A stretch of DNA of 64,000 nucleotides from an uncultured Phocaeicola sp. (GCA_947581855.1 CANPVZ010000010.1:1-64000), one strand, 5' to 3'; counted from the first letter of the stretch, positions 1 to 9,239 are shown. A program made the numbers and translations. The notes: generated from the letters alone by a model not told the origin.

Positions 1-74
1 TTAACTCCATATATCTATAAATTTGAAGGCAAAGATAAGAATTTATAATTTCAACCCTCAGATTTATTCATTGA

Positions 75-263
75 TCCGATATCGCTTATGCCGATGACTA
101 TGGCCGTTCGGCCATTTTTGCCAAAGGCGCGAAGCATCACAGAACTGTTGAACCTGATCCCGTTGAATACATTTTCAAAAGACTTCCGGAAATGTTGCCG
201 GTAGCTGTTGCCGTAACGTTCTATCTGCATAAAATTGATTTCTCGTGGTATAACTATACATAA
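75..263 (+). pseudogene. possible 3' remnant of an unidentified gene
   Basis: An open stretch of about 62 codons, without an in-frame ATG, runs from 75 to a TAA at 261-263. It reads like protein (for example RSAIFAKGAKHHRTVEPDP, then YIFKRLPEMLPVAV). Upstream in the same frame there are several stops. I do not recognise the family. The simplest reading is the tail of a gene whose front has decayed, in keeping with the broken genes just downstream. It could also be chance. Confidence 0.25.
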
Positions 264-422
264 TATTCATCTTGGGATGAAGATAGTCTTAAAACTTTTT
301 CGTACTTTCGCAGTGTAGCCTTTTAAGACGTCATTCATGATTCCTTTATATCGGTCAAATGTTGTGTTCTGCATGGCTTTATGGTGTAGATGTATTTCTT
401 CAATAAATAATAAAGATTGATT

Positions 423-862
423 ATGGAATAAGATATACGTTGGGTGCAGAGGTATGATAACTTTCACCGGGCTAATAAACGGATTTTGGATATAGTGGAA
501 TCTGATAAAACTCCGGATAGTTTGTCTGAACTGGAAATGGAGGGGTTTATATAACGGTTTGAGCATACTTTTGAACTTGGTTGGAAAGTACTTCAATATC
601 TGTTGAGATATAAAGGTTAAGAATTTGTACAAGGTCCGAATGCCACTCTTCGGAAAGCTTTTGAAGATGGATTGATTAAAGATCACGAGGGCTGGCGAAG
701 AATGGCAAACAAATGCCAAAGTTACTACTTCGCATACTTATAACGAGGGTGATGTGATAGAGATTATGCACAAAATATATGAAGAATATTCTTTTTTGTT
801 GAAGCGCTGGATAGTAAACTGAATGAAGAAAAGTTACGACTTGAAATGAATACATTATTTTG
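423..862 (+). pseudogene. decayed HEPN-type nucleotidyltransferase-partner protein (HI0074-like)
   Basis: Translation from the ATG at 423 gives recognisable pieces of a minimal-nucleotidyltransferase substrate-binding (HEPN fold) protein: RYDNFHRANKRILDIV, then FEHTFELGWKVLQYLLRYKG, then ATLRKAFEDGLIKDHEGWRR. These are broken by in-frame stops at codon 3, near 553 and near 618. A frameshift near 720 moves the frame to TSHTYNEGDVIEIMHKIYEE, and a second shift leads to the tail ending at 862. The helix with FE.GWK..Q..L is typical of the family. In intact systems this protein pairs with a small nucleotidyltransferase, and a broken one lies immediately downstream. The pair is therefore a dead toxin-antitoxin module. 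Identification is by motif only. Confidence 0.65.
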
Positions 863-865
863 AGT

Positions 866-1156
866 ATGTACGGTTTAAGCGATACAGTCATAGCGGACAT
901 CTGCGGTGTATTCCGGCGTTTTTCGAATATTGATGAGGTGCTTATTTTTGGAGCTGGGGCAAAAGGCGCTTATTCGGAAGGGTCTGATATTGATTTAGCA
1001 GTTATAGGAGAGTTCCTTTCTTTTAACTAGCTAATGGATCAATATTCAGATAGAGGATTGGACATATTATATAAGGTGGATGTGGTGAGCTATAATAAGC
1101 ATATAGGTACTCCCATCGGTAAGCAATATCCATCGTATCGGAAAACCTTTTTATAA
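866..1156 (+). pseudogene. decayed minimal nucleotidyltransferase (MNT antitoxin)
   Basis: This ORF starts at the ATG at 866, directly after the HEPN remnant. It encodes the nucleotidyltransferase core VLIFGAGAKGAYSEGSDIDLAV and is then cut by a TAG at 1028-1030. The same frame continues as MDQYSDRGLDILYKVDVVSY to a TAA at 1154. Active family members carry GS.A.G...SD.D; here the catalytic GS has become GA while the SDIDLA acidic pair is kept. The changed motif, the internal stop and the ruined partner gene together indicate a dead module. In live systems this protein adds AMP to the HEPN toxin. Confidence 0.65.
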
Positions 1157-1330
1157 GAAGACTGAATAGGATAGAAGCTAAGGATGAAATAACAGTTTCG
1201 CTCCGGAGACAACTGTGGTAGGCATTACAAAAATGTGATCCTGGGGAGTTAGAAAAATTACGTAGACTTATAGATTTTACATTAATTATTAGCTTATAAG
1301 AGACTTATAGGCATAACAAAAAATTTAATT
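1157..1330. other. decayed spacer before the Zn-ribbon gene
   Basis: There is no intact gene here. One frame reads RLNRIEAKDEITVSLRRQLW, a stop, then ALQKCDPGELEKLRRLIDF, which looks like another small degraded helical ORF. No promoter of the TAnnTTTG type is obvious. Confidence 0.3.
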
Positions 1331-2011
1331 ATGGAACAGAAATTTTGCCAAAGCTGCGGAATGCCGCTGACGGATGAGAACAAAGGAACTAACGCTGACG
1401 GAAGCTGCAATGAGGACTATTGCGTTTATTGTTACAAAGAGGGGGCGTTTACCCAGGATTTTACAATGAGCCAGATGATTGACTTCTGTGCGCAGTTCAC
1501 CGACCAAATTAACAGTCAGACAGGGTGGAACCGGACACCTGAACAGGCTAAGGAACAGATGCGCCAAGCATTTCCGCACTTGAAGCGATGGAAAAAGAGA
1601 GATGATAAGACGCTTGCAGAAAAAGCGGTCGGTTTGCTTGCCCAATGTAAGGAGGTGACAATTGCTTCCGTTAATGCTGATGGGTATCCTCGTCCTGTCC
1701 CTATGTCAAAAATACATACAAAAAGCTATAACGAAATATGGATGGCTACGGGAGCCGACTCTGTGAAAACCACCGATTTTCAGAAAAACAAAAAGGCTGG
1801 CGTTTGCTATTCGGCTTATGGAGACAGTGTGGCACTGCGCGGGGTGGTTGAGATTGTTACCGATGATGCGATCCGCAAGGAAATGTGGCAAGACTGGTTT
1901 ATTCATCATTTTCCCGGAGGTCCGTCGGATCCCAATTATGTCCTTCTTCGTTTTGTCGGTTCTGAGGCTACGATTTGGATTGATGGAGAATTTGCCCACG
2001 AAAAAATCTAG
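1331..2011 (+). CDS. putative zinc-ribbon / pyridoxamine-phosphate-oxidase-like two-domain protein
   Basis: The protein has 226 residues. The N-terminus carries a zinc ribbon, CQSCGMPL near residue 6 and a YCVYCYKEG pair near residue 32, which should bind one Zn. A helical linker (about 45-90) follows. Residues about 95-225 resemble the split-barrel flavin-binding family of pyridoxamine 5'-phosphate oxidase-like proteins (general stress protein 26 type): VTIASVNADGYPRPVPMSK, then KKAGVCYSAYGDSVAL. Members bind FMN or F420-like cofactors or act as stress proteins; the substrate is not predictable. It sits 35 nt upstream of a DJ-1/PfpI gene and is probably co-transcribed with it, which fits a stress or detoxification role. 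The domain assignment is by recognition, not by search. Confidence 0.75.
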   Translation: MEQKFCQSCGMPLTDENKGTNADGSCNEDYCVYCYKEGAFTQDFTMSQMIDFCAQFTDQINSQTGWNRTPEQAKEQMRQAFPHLKRWKKRDDKTLAEKAVGLLAQCKEVTIASVNADGYPRPVPMSKIHTKSYNEIWMATGADSVKTTDFQKNKKAGVCYSAYGDSVALRGVVEIVTDDAIRKEMWQDWFIHHFPGGPSDPNYVLLRFVGSEATIWIDGEFAHEKI

Positions 2012-2046
2012 GCTAAGTAGTACAATTGAGTAAACAAGTATTTGCT

Positions 2047-2661
2047 ATGAGTAACGAAATCTTATATCTGTTGCTGCCCGATTATGCAGCTCATGAAGCC
2101 GTCTATTTGTCAGAGGGCATTAGTTGTGACGAACAATCACTGAAAACGAATCCCAAATATGTCAACAAGGTTGTTGCCCCGACACTGGAAGTTGTATGTT
2201 CTTGCGGTGGATTCAGGACATTACCCGATTATTCCTTTGATACCATACCCGATGATTATGCAGCTCTTATCCTTATTGGGGGTTTCGGGTGGTCAACAGA
2301 GATTGCAGAGCGTGTGGTTCCTATTGTGCGTAAAGCGATAGGAACGGGGAAAATAGTAGGAGCAATTTGTGGTGCAGCTTCATTTCTTGCTAAACACGGA
2401 TTCTTGAATAACGTCAGGCATACGGGAAACGGGCTGGAACAATTAAAATTGTGGGGTGGCAATAACTATACCAATTCGGCGATGTATGTGCATGAGCAAG
2501 CTGTCAGCGACAAACGTATCGTGACCGCCAATGGTTCTGCGGCTCTTGAGTTTGCCCGCGAACTGCTTCTGCTTTTAGAGAATGATATTCCCGAGCGTAT
2601 TGATATGTACTATCAATTTAATAAACAGGGATTTACTACTTTGTTTCCTGCCGATAACTGA
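2047..2661 (+). CDS. DJ-1/PfpI family (type 1 glutamine amidotransferase-like) protein
   Basis: A 204-residue protein with the DJ-1/PfpI fold. It has a hydrophobic first strand (ILYLLLPDYAAHEA), a central ALILIGGFG strand, and the nucleophile elbow GAICGAASFLAKHGFL near residue 113 with the expected Cys. RHTGNG and VTANGSAALEFARELL follow. It is closest in layout to YoaZ-like members; DJ-1 relatives act as glyoxalases, deglycases or chaperones, so the reaction is open. I start it at the ATG at 2047; a TTG at 2026 in the same frame would add seven residues. It follows the Zn-ribbon gene in an apparent two-gene operon that ends at a terminator near 2781. Confidence 0.8.
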   Translation: MSNEILYLLLPDYAAHEAVYLSEGISCDEQSLKTNPKYVNKVVAPTLEVVCSCGGFRTLPDYSFDTIPDDYAALILIGGFGWSTEIAERVVPIVRKAIGTGKIVGAICGAASFLAKHGFLNNVRHTGNGLEQLKLWGGNNYTNSAMYVHEQAVSDKRIVTANGSAALEFARELLLLLENDIPERIDMYYQFNKQGFTTLFPADN

Positions 2662-2780
2662 TTCGTAACAAAAGAATACCATATTCTGTTACCTTTAATT
2701 TTATCGGCTGTCCAAAAAGTCTGAAAGTTTAGAATAAAACTTTTGATTTAGAATGGATAGGATTTAAGTATAGAAAGAAG

Positions 2781-2826
2781 CGCCACTTTATACCTGATTT
2801 TTATAGGTGAAAGTGGCGTTTTTTTA
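2781..2826 (+). terminator. rho-independent terminator
   Basis: The stem CGCCACTTT...AAAGTGGCG (2781-2789 with 2810-2818) is extended by ACCT/AGGT and followed by a run of T. It closes the operon of the Zn-ribbon and DJ-1 genes. Confidence 0.85.
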
Positions 2827-3208
2827 TTTATTCAGTTATAATCTGCTACTTTTGCTAATTTCATTTTGAGTTTTGTGACAGCTCTGTGACTTCTTGTATT
2901 GTGTGTTTGGATTAATCTCCAATAAAATATGCTTGTATGTTAGAATTGTTTGGCTAATTAGTATGCCAAGTACAAGCAAGACGGTGCAATTAACTATCTT
3001 CGAATTTTTACCGAAAATTTGCTCTTTCTTTTCTTTTTGATTTAATTCAGACAGACGACTTATTTAATTTGGCGGAACGGTAATAAATGATGTTTTAAGC
3101 TTTTATCATTATTCATATTTCTGCAAATTCTATGCCAAACGTTTTACATATGGTATAGAATCAAAGTTCATTACTAGAATCAAGCGAAGAACATGTCGCT
3201 ACAAGAAA

Positions 3209-3298
3209 TGTTTCATTACAGGAAACAAAGTATTTTAATCGTTCAAAACAGAGTGTTTCACTATGAGAAACAAAGTGTTTCATACGCATAAAACACTT
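3209..3298. repeat. four tandem imperfect palindromes, 22-23 bp period (TGTTTC-N7-GAAACA)
   Basis: Units begin at 3209, 3231, 3254 and 3276, so spacings are 22, 23 and 22. Units 1 and 3 are TGTTTC-N7-GAAACA followed by AAG. Unit 4 ends AAAACA. Unit 2 is diverged (TATTTT...AAAACA). The array lies in non-coding DNA. Each unit could bind a dimer, with sites on one face of the helix roughly every two turns. Its architecture matches the GTGCAC array at 19646, which has an unrelated core. Confidence 0.75.
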
Positions 3299-3518
3299 TA
3301 TTTTTACCCTATAAAACAACTTATCAACACATAAGAATCATTCTTGAAAGAACTATCAATTATCTATCAACATGGAAGATACCATTCCTATTCTCTTATG
3401 TTTGTATAGGAGAGATGGCTCTTTTGCTTTGTTCTTCTGTATGGGAACGGGATGCAAAGAGTTATACAGGACTTTTTCATGTACAGATTATTTGTCATAA
3501 TACATTTTGGCAGACCAT

Positions 3519-3614
3519 CTGACATCTGTCACACTAATTGCTTTGGATAAGGAATGATAAGCCATTACATACCAGTTTATTACATGCATTAGTGATAGAT
3601 GTGACAGATGTCAG
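3519..3614. repeat. 15-bp perfect inverted repeat with 66-bp spacer
   Basis: CTGACATCTGTCACA at 3519-3533 is matched exactly in reverse complement at 3600-3614. A further CTAAT/ATTAG pair lies inside (3534-3538 and 3588-3592). The right arm is followed by a T-rich run. It could be a large terminator-like hairpin, a regulatory element, or the ends of a very small non-autonomous element. No flanking target duplication was seen. Confidence 0.6.
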
Positions 3615-4015
3615 GTGCATTTTTTATTTTTTTTGAGAAGGAAATTAAATCCCAGAGAACTCTTATAAAGATTGTTTTCTGAATTAGAACCCATAAAAAT
3701 ATGATAAGATAGGGAAAGTGCTTCCCGTTATATGCTATTTAATAGAGCATAATTATATATTTTTGAAATTAGTTGCAGGGTATTGGGGAATATTATAGAA
3801 TAAATAAGGGTAATTAAGAATGAGTGATCTTTAGGAGATGCGATAAAAAATAAACAGAGAAATTTGTGTGGATTCATATTTAAATGGAATGGATTTATGA
3901 AGGAATCCCTACTTTTAATAAGGTGTCTTTTTTAACTTTATGATAAATATATAAAGAGAAAAAGTGTGGTATGAAAAGAAAATTTAGGAAAGAAGATGAT
4001 TTTTTTATTAAATTG

Positions 4016-4047
4016 TTTGGAGTGTATTATTATAATACATATCTTTG
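4016..4047 (+). promoter_or_regulatory. Bacteroides-type promoter of tRNA-Val
   Basis: The -33 box TTTG (4016-4019) and the -7 box TATCTTTG (4040-4047, consensus TAnnTTTG) are separated by 20 bp. This is the canonical arrangement for the primary sigma factor of Bacteroidetes, ending 20 bp before the tRNA. Confidence 0.8.
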
Positions 4048-4067
4048 CACCCGCTTTCAAGAAGTAA

Positions 4068-4142
4068 GGGCGTTTAGCTCAGCTGGTTCAGAGCATCTGC
4101 CTTACAAGCAGAGGGTCGGCGGTTCGAATCCGTCAACGCCCA
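4068..4142 (+). tRNA. tRNA-Val (anticodon TAC)
   Basis: The acceptor stem GGGCGTT (4068-4074) pairs with AACGCCC (4135-4141), and A4142 is the discriminator. The D arm (TAGCTCAGCTGGTTCAGAGC), an anticodon loop with CTTACAA giving TAC, and the T arm GGTTCGAATCC are all present. CCA is not encoded. It is a single tRNA gene with its own promoter and terminator. Its gene-poor, decayed left flank is what an old integration site might look like, but I found no second copy of the tRNA 3' end in the window. Confidence 0.97.
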
Positions 4143-4143
4143 C

Positions 4144-4191
4144 AAAAAGTTCCTTTTTTGATTCGAGTAGGGTCGGAAAAAGGAACTTTTT
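4144..4191 (+). terminator. terminator of tRNA-Val
   Basis: AAAAAGTTCCTTTTT (left arm) pairs with AAAAAGGAACTTTTT (right arm, ending near 4191), followed by T-rich sequence. Confidence 0.85.
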
Positions 4192-4299
4192 TTATTTCAT
4201 TTATGGTAGTAGCCGTTTTTAATTGAACTTTTTGGTATTTAAAGCTGTTTACTTCCACAAAAAGAGCTAATTTTGCAATTGATTAATTTGATTTATAAT

Positions 4300-5646
4300 A
4301 TGGGGCTTGATTTACTCACGGCAATATCACCGGTTGATGGTCGTTATAGAGGCAAAACTGAAGCGCTGGCTTCTTATTTTTCAGAGTTTGCACTGATTAA
4401 ATACAGAGTGCAGGTAGAAATTGAATACTTTATTACTTTATGTGAGCTGCCTTTGCCGCAGTTGAAAGGTATCGATAAGGGTATTTTCGAATCTTTGCGT
4501 GCTATTTATCGGGACTTCACCGAGGCTGATGCGGCACGTGTAAAAGAGATTGAGAATGTGACAAACCACGATGTAAAAGCGGTTGAATATTTTATAAAAG
4601 AGCAGTTTGATAAATTAGGAGGTTTGGAAGCATATAAGGAATTCATTCATTTCGGCCTGACTTCCCAAGATATAAATAATACTTCTGTTCCTTTGTCGAT
4701 AAAAGACGCCTTGAATGAAGTTTATTATCCGCAGATTGAAGAACTTATTGCTCAACTGCGTGTTTATGCCGAAGAGTGGAAAGATATTCCGATGCTTGCC
4801 AAGACGCATGGTCAGCCTGCATCACCAACCCGTTTGGGAAAAGAAATCATGGTATTTATTTACCGTTTGGAACGTCAGTTGATTGTTCTGAAATCTTGTC
4901 CGATTACTGCGAAATTTGGTGGCGCAACGGGTAACTATAATGCACATCATGTGGCTTATCCGGAATATGACTGGAAAGCATTTGGAAATAAATTTGTAGC
5001 CGAAAAGCTCGGATTGGAGCGGGAAGAATATACTACCCAGATTTCTAATTATGACAATTTGGGTGCTGTTTTCGATGCCATGAAACGTATTAATACTATT
5101 ATGGTGGATATGAACCGGGACTTCTGGCAATACATTTCTATGGAGTATTTCAAACAAAAAATTAAAGCCGGTGAAGTAGGTTCCAGTGCGATGCCCCACA
5201 AGGTGAATCCGATTGATTTTGAAAATGCGGAAGGAAACTTGGGTGTTGCCAATGCTTTGTTGGAACACCTCTCTACGAAGCTGCCGGTGTCTCGTTTGCA
5301 AAGAGACTTGACCGATTCTACGGTGCTGCGGAATGTTGGCGTTCCTTTCGGACATATTATAATTGCCATTCAAAGTTCGTTGAAAGGCTTGCGTAAACTG
5401 TTGCTCAACGAACCCGCCATATATCATGATCTGGATAATTGCTGGAGTGTAGTGGCGGAGGCTATTCAGACTATTTTGCGTCGGGAAGCTTATCCGCATC
5501 CTTATGAAGCGTTGAAAGCCTTGACAAGAACCAATCAGGCGATTACGGAAGCTTCTATTAAAGATTTTATTGAACAATTAAACGTTAGCGAGGAAATTAA
5601 AAAAGAATTGCGGGTTATTACTCCGCATACATATACAGGTATGTAA
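4300..5646 (+). CDS. purB: adenylosuccinate lyase
   Basis: A 448-residue member of the fumarase/aspartase superfamily. PurB removes fumarate from SAICAR and from adenylosuccinate, so it acts twice in purine synthesis. The N-terminus LDLLTAISPVDGRY is typical. The signature GSSAMPHKVNPIDFENAEGN near residue 295 holds the catalytic loop Ser, and the catalytic His is in LAKTHGQPASPTRLGKE (about 168). The length fits the family. I choose the ATG at 4300, which gives the conserved start; a TTG at 4273 would add nine residues. A possible -7 box TAATTTTG lies at 4268-4275. The partner enzyme purA is at 60458, and a pseudouridine synthase follows 45 nt downstream. Confidence 0.96.
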   Translation: MGLDLLTAISPVDGRYRGKTEALASYFSEFALIKYRVQVEIEYFITLCELPLPQLKGIDKGIFESLRAIYRDFTEADAARVKEIENVTNHDVKAVEYFIKEQFDKLGGLEAYKEFIHFGLTSQDINNTSVPLSIKDALNEVYYPQIEELIAQLRVYAEEWKDIPMLAKTHGQPASPTRLGKEIMVFIYRLERQLIVLKSCPITAKFGGATGNYNAHHVAYPEYDWKAFGNKFVAEKLGLEREEYTTQISNYDNLGAVFDAMKRINTIMVDMNRDFWQYISMEYFKQKIKAGEVGSSAMPHKVNPIDFENAEGNLGVANALLEHLSTKLPVSRLQRDLTDSTVLRNVGVPFGHIIIAIQSSLKGLRKLLLNEPAIYHDLDNCWSVVAEAIQTILRREAYPHPYEALKALTRTNQAITEASIKDFIEQLNVSEEIKKELRVITPHTYTGM

Positions 5647-5691
5647 AACCAGCCCGCGAGGGCAAAGTATTAATTTTTTAAAGGTAGAAAT

Positions 5692-7143
5692 ATGAGTACA
5701 GACCATGAAAATTGGCAGGATAATTCTGATGAGAATCAGAGTTCTGACCGCGAAGTGAATCCTTCGTATAACAAAGAAAACAAATTTAACCGTACTTCGA
5801 ATTATAACCGTGACGAACGTCCGTCTTTTAGTAGGGAAGGAAATGAAGATCGTCCCTATCGTTCGTCGTTCAATCGGAATAATACGGAACGTGGAAATAA
5901 TTACACTCGTGGCGATCGTCCGCAGCGTCCCCGCTTTAATCGCTCGGTAGCAGGAAGCGAGCGGGTTAGCTATAATCGTGAAGAGCGCAATTCATTCAAT
6001 CGTGAGGATCGCCCCTCTTATAACAGGGAGGGTAGTGAAGGTCGTCCGTATCGTGCATCGTATAATCGGGAAGACGGAGAACGTCGCTCTTACCGTCCTT
6101 CATTCAATCGGGAAGGAGGAGAACGCCCTAACAATTATAATAGAGGAGAACGTCCGCAACGTAATTATAATTCTTATAATAATGAGGAGCGTCCGCGTAT
6201 ACGCCGTGCGAATACAAGTGGCTACAGCAATAATAATTATGGTAATAATAGCTATGGAAGCGGATATAACCGGGGAGAAGGAGGTGAACGTTCTCGGTAC
6301 AACTCTTATGACAACCGCCGTCCTCAGGGAGGAGGCTTCCGTCCGCGTCGAACCGAAGGATACGATCCGAATGCAAAGTATAGTAAGAAGAAACAAATAG
6401 AATATAAAGAAATTCTGGCAGATCCGGATGAACCGATCCGTTTAAATAAATATCTGGCTAATGCGGGTGTTTGCTCTCGTAGAGAAGCCGATGAATTTAT
6501 TACAGCAGGAGTCGTTTCGGTAAATGGGGAAGTGGTTACGGAATTGGGAACAAAAGTGAAACGCAGTGATAATGTGACTTTCCATAATGAACCTGTAAGT
6601 ATAGAACGCAAAGTGTATGTGTTGTTGAACAAACCCAAAGATTGTGTTACTACTTCGGATGATCCGCAGGAACGTAAAACAGTAATGGACTTTGTAAAAG
6701 GCGCTTGTAAAGAGCGTATCTATCCCGTGGGCCGTTTGGACCGGAATACGACGGGAGTCTTATTATTGACTAATGATGGCGATTTGGCTTCTAAATTGAC
6801 GCATCCCAAATATCTGAAGAAAAAGATTTATCACGTACATTGTGATAAGAATGTGACGAAGGGGGATATGGAGCAGATTGCAGCCGGCATTACTTTGGAT
6901 GACGGTGAGATTCATGCAGATGAAATCAGTTATGTCTCTGAAGATAAATCGGAGGTAGGCATTGAAATTCATTCCGGAAAGAATCGTATTGTACGGCGTA
7001 TTTTCGAATCGTTGGGATACCGGGTCATTAAATTAGACCGCGTATTTTTTGCCGGATTGACCAAGAAGAATTTGCGTCGCGGTCAATGGAGATATTTAAC
7101 GGAGAAAGAAGTAAACATGCTTCGCATGGGAGCTTTTGAATAA
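5692..7143 (+). CDS. RsuA/RluB-family pseudouridine synthase with long repetitive N-terminal extension
   Basis: A 483-residue protein. Residues 1 to about 225 are low complexity, rich in Arg, Asn, Tyr, Glu and Ser, built from variants of (F/Y)NRE-G-x-ERP. An S4 RNA-binding domain follows (about 240-285: [20 protein letters not shown]). The catalytic domain has [19 protein letters not shown] near residue 344, with the catalytic Asp in GRLD, and [14 protein letters not shown] later. It should isomerise a uridine in 23S (or 16S) rRNA. The charged, disordered arm probably adds RNA affinity or drives condensation, which is inference. It lies between purB and asnS, with 20 nt to asnS, so the three genes may be co-transcribed. 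Confidence 0.9.
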   Translation: MSTDHENWQDNSDENQSSDREVNPSYNKENKFNRTSNYNRDERPSFSREGNEDRPYRSSFNRNNTERGNNYTRGDRPQRPRFNRSVAGSERVSYNREERNSFNREDRPSYNREGSEGRPYRASYNREDGERRSYRPSFNREGGERPNNYNRGERPQRNYNSYNNEERPRIRRANTSGYSNNNYGNNSYGSGYNRGEGGERSRYNSYDNRRPQGGGFRPRRTEGYDPNAKYSKKKQIEYKEILADPDEPIRLNKYLANAGVCSRREADEFITAGVVSVNGEVVTELGTKVKRSDNVTFHNEPVSIERKVYVLLNKPKDCVTTSDDPQERKTVMDFVKGACKERIYPVGRLDRNTTGVLLLTNDGDLASKLTHPKYLKKKIYHVHCDKNVTKGDMEQIAAGITLDDGEIHADEISYVSEDKSEVGIEIHSGKNRIVRRIFESLGYRVIKLDRVFFAGLTKKNLRRGQWRYLTEKEVNMLRMGAFE

Positions 7144-7163
7144 ATAAATATACACAAACATAT

Positions 7164-8567
7164 ATGGAAAAAATTCGTAGAACAAAGATTGTTGACCTTT
7201 TGAAACGTACCGATTTTGGTGCGACGGTTAATGTTAAAGGATGGGTTCGTACCCGTCGTGGTAGCAAACAAGTGAATTTTATCGCTTTGAATGATGGTTC
7301 TACAATAAATAATGTGCAGATTGTTGTGGATGTGGCAAACTTCGATGAGGAATTGCTGAAGCTAGTCACAACGGGAGCCTGCTTAAGTGTTAACGGCGTC
7401 CTGACAGAGTCGGTGGGAGCCGGTCAGAAGGCTGAGATTCATGCGAAAGAAATAGAAGTGTTGGGTGTATGCGACAATACATATCCTTTACAAAAGAAAG
7501 GCCACTCTATGGAATTCTTACGTGAAATCGCTCATTTGCGTCCGCGTACAAATACCTTTGGCGCTGTGTTCCGTATTCGTCATAACATGGCTATAGCAAT
7601 TCATAAGTTTTTCCATGAAAGAGGATTCTTTTATTTTCATACTCCGTTGATTACCGCCTCGGACTGCGAAGGTGCCGGACAAATGTTTCAGGTTACAACG
7701 CTGAATCTGTATGATTTGAAAAAAGACGAAAAGGGTTCGATAATTTATGATGACGATTTTTTTGGTAAGCAAGCTAGCCTGACCGTTTCCGGACAATTGG
7801 AAGGAGAACTGGCTGCTACGGCTTTAGGAGCTATCTATACGTTCGGACCTACTTTCCGTGCAGAAAACTCTAATACACCTCGCCATTTGGCCGAATTCTG
7901 GATGATAGAACCGGAAGTCGCTTTCAATGATATCACAGACAACATGGATTTGGCTGAGGATTTTATTAAGTATTGTGTGCGGTGGGCCCTTGAAAACTGT
8001 TATGATGATGTGAAGTTCCTGAACGATATGTTCGATAAAGAATTGATAGAACGTCTTCAAGGTGTATTGAAGGAAAGCTTTGTGCGTCTGCCTTATACCG
8101 AAGGTATCAAAATCTTGGAGGAGGCTGTTGCCCAAGGTCATAAGTTTGAGTTCCCAGTATATTGGGGCGTCGACTTAGCTTCGGAGCACGAACGTTATTT
8201 GGTAGAGGAACATTTTAAACGTCCTGTAATTCTGACGGATTATCCGAAAGAGATCAAAGCGTTCTATATGAAACAGAACGAGGATGGCAAAACTGTACGT
8301 GCGATGGATGTATTGTTCCCCAAGATTGGAGAAATTATCGGAGGCTCGGAACGTGAAGCTGATTATGATAAACTGATAAACCGTATTAAAGAACTCGATA
8401 TCCCAATGAAAGATATGTGGTGGTATTTGGATACCCGTAAGTTCGGCACTTGTCCTCACTCCGGATTCGGTTTAGGTTTTGAACGTCTGCTGTTGTTTGT
8501 AACCGGAATGACGAATATTCGCGATGTAATACCATTCCCGCGTACACCTCGTAACGCAGAATTTTAA
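7164..8567 (+). CDS. asnS: asparaginyl-tRNA synthetase
   Basis: A 467-residue class II synthetase that charges tRNA-Asn. The N-terminal OB-fold anticodon-binding domain spans about 15-105 ([20 protein letters not shown]). The catalytic core has motif 2 ([20 protein letters not shown], about 227) and motif 3 ([16 protein letters not shown], about 432). The EPEV and FRAE.S pattern and the length are those of AsnRS and not AspRS. It starts 20 nt after the pseudouridine synthase stop and is followed by a strong terminator. Confidence 0.96.
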   Translation: MEKIRRTKIVDLLKRTDFGATVNVKGWVRTRRGSKQVNFIALNDGSTINNVQIVVDVANFDEELLKLVTTGACLSVNGVLTESVGAGQKAEIHAKEIEVLGVCDNTYPLQKKGHSMEFLREIAHLRPRTNTFGAVFRIRHNMAIAIHKFFHERGFFYFHTPLITASDCEGAGQMFQVTTLNLYDLKKDEKGSIIYDDDFFGKQASLTVSGQLEGELAATALGAIYTFGPTFRAENSNTPRHLAEFWMIEPEVAFNDITDNMDLAEDFIKYCVRWALENCYDDVKFLNDMFDKELIERLQGVLKESFVRLPYTEGIKILEEAVAQGHKFEFPVYWGVDLASEHERYLVEEHFKRPVILTDYPKEIKAFYMKQNEDGKTVRAMDVLFPKIGEIIGGSEREADYDKLINRIKELDIPMKDMWWYLDTRKFGTCPHSGFGLGFERLLLFVTGMTNIRDVIPFPRTPRNAEF

Positions 8568-8589
8568 AGATTTCCATAACGATTCTGAT

Positions 8590-8651
8590 ATCCCGTGCAT
8601 TCGTCTGGCTTGTCTAATGGATAGCCTACGATGGATGCACGGGATTTTTTT
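8590..8651 (+). terminator. rho-independent terminator after asnS
   Basis: ATCCCGTGCAT (8590-8600) pairs perfectly with ATGCACGGGAT (8635-8645) and is followed by a T run. Confidence 0.85.
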
Positions 8652-8738
8652 GTAAAATTTGCCATAAAAAGAGGATAGAATGATAGGTTTATTCAGAAAA
8701 TTTTATAATCTTTGTAAAGTACTTTAAATATAATCGTT

Positions 8739-9239
8739 ATGAGAAACTGCGTTAAATATCTCTTGTGGGCGGTCATGTTACTGTTGGCAAGTAATGTCTA
8801 TGGGCAGAGTCGTGATTTTATCACTCCGTCTGTCAATAATTTGAAGGGAATTTGGCAAATGCATTTTTATGTATCGGGCTCTCCGAATATTCCCGGAACC
8901 CTTAAAGCCGGAAATACATTTAAGATTCTGAGTGAAGACGGGTATGTAACCAATTTTACTGTGATTCCGAATAAAGGAGCTATCATTACGGGTTTTGGTA
9001 CTTATGAACAGCTTTCCGATAAAGCCTATAAGGAATATATGATTAAAAACATTCACCTGCCTATGTTGGATGGAAGAGATTATATAATGGAATACGAATT
9101 GAAGGATAACGGTAAGTTGATAGTACTTAAATTTTATATAGATAAAGATAAAAACGGTAATATATTGGATGCATGGTATTATGAAACTTGGAAAAAAGTG
9201 GAGATGCCATTGGAATATCCGAAAGATTTGGTTCGATAA
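8739..9239 (+). CDS. secreted DUF4488-like (lipocalin-type) protein
   Basis: A 166-residue protein with a clear signal peptide (hydrophobic core LLWAVMLLLASNVYG, cleavage after about residue 22). The mature part, LKGIWQMHFYVSGSPNIPG, then KAGNTFKILSEDGYVTNF, then GFGTYEQLSDKAYKEYM and AWYYETWKKVEMP, follows the DUF4488 pattern of Bacteroidales, a lipocalin-like beta-barrel of unknown ligand. It should act in the periplasm or at the surface. It is monocistronic, between the asnS terminator and a strong hairpin at 9312. No enzymatic motif is visible. Confidence 0.75.
   Translation: MRNCVKYLLWAVMLLLASNVYGQSRDFITPSVNNLKGIWQMHFYVSGSPNIPGTLKAGNTFKILSEDGYVTNFTVIPNKGAIITGFGTYEQLSDKAYKEYMIKNIHLPMLDGRDYIMEYELKDNGKLIVLKFYIDKDKNGNILDAWYYETWKKVEMPLEYPKDLVR

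Larger units (their letters stand above)
2827..4015. other. gene-poor intergenic stretch upstream of tRNA-Val
   Basis: There is no convincing gene over about 1.2 kb on either strand. The stretch holds a periodic palindrome array (3209-3298) and a spaced inverted repeat (3519-3614). The rest is AT-rich sequence with frequent stops. A short frame from about 2961 (MPSTSKTVQLTIFEF) ends after some 25 codons and is not supported as a gene. Confidence 0.6.

Noticed and set aside
4068..4142. Integrated element at tRNA-Val
   Set aside because: No second copy of the tRNA 3' end and no integrase were found in the window, so an island boundary cannot be supported.
3971..4222. 83-codon ORF spanning the tRNA-Val
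   Set aside because: It overlaps a complete tRNA gene with its own promoter and terminator; its second half is tRNA sequence read as protein.
5978..6400. 140-codon alternative-frame ORF inside the repetitive arm of the pseudouridine synthase gene
   Set aside because: It is a shadow of the low-complexity arm, with biased Ile/Val/Arg content and no start signal.
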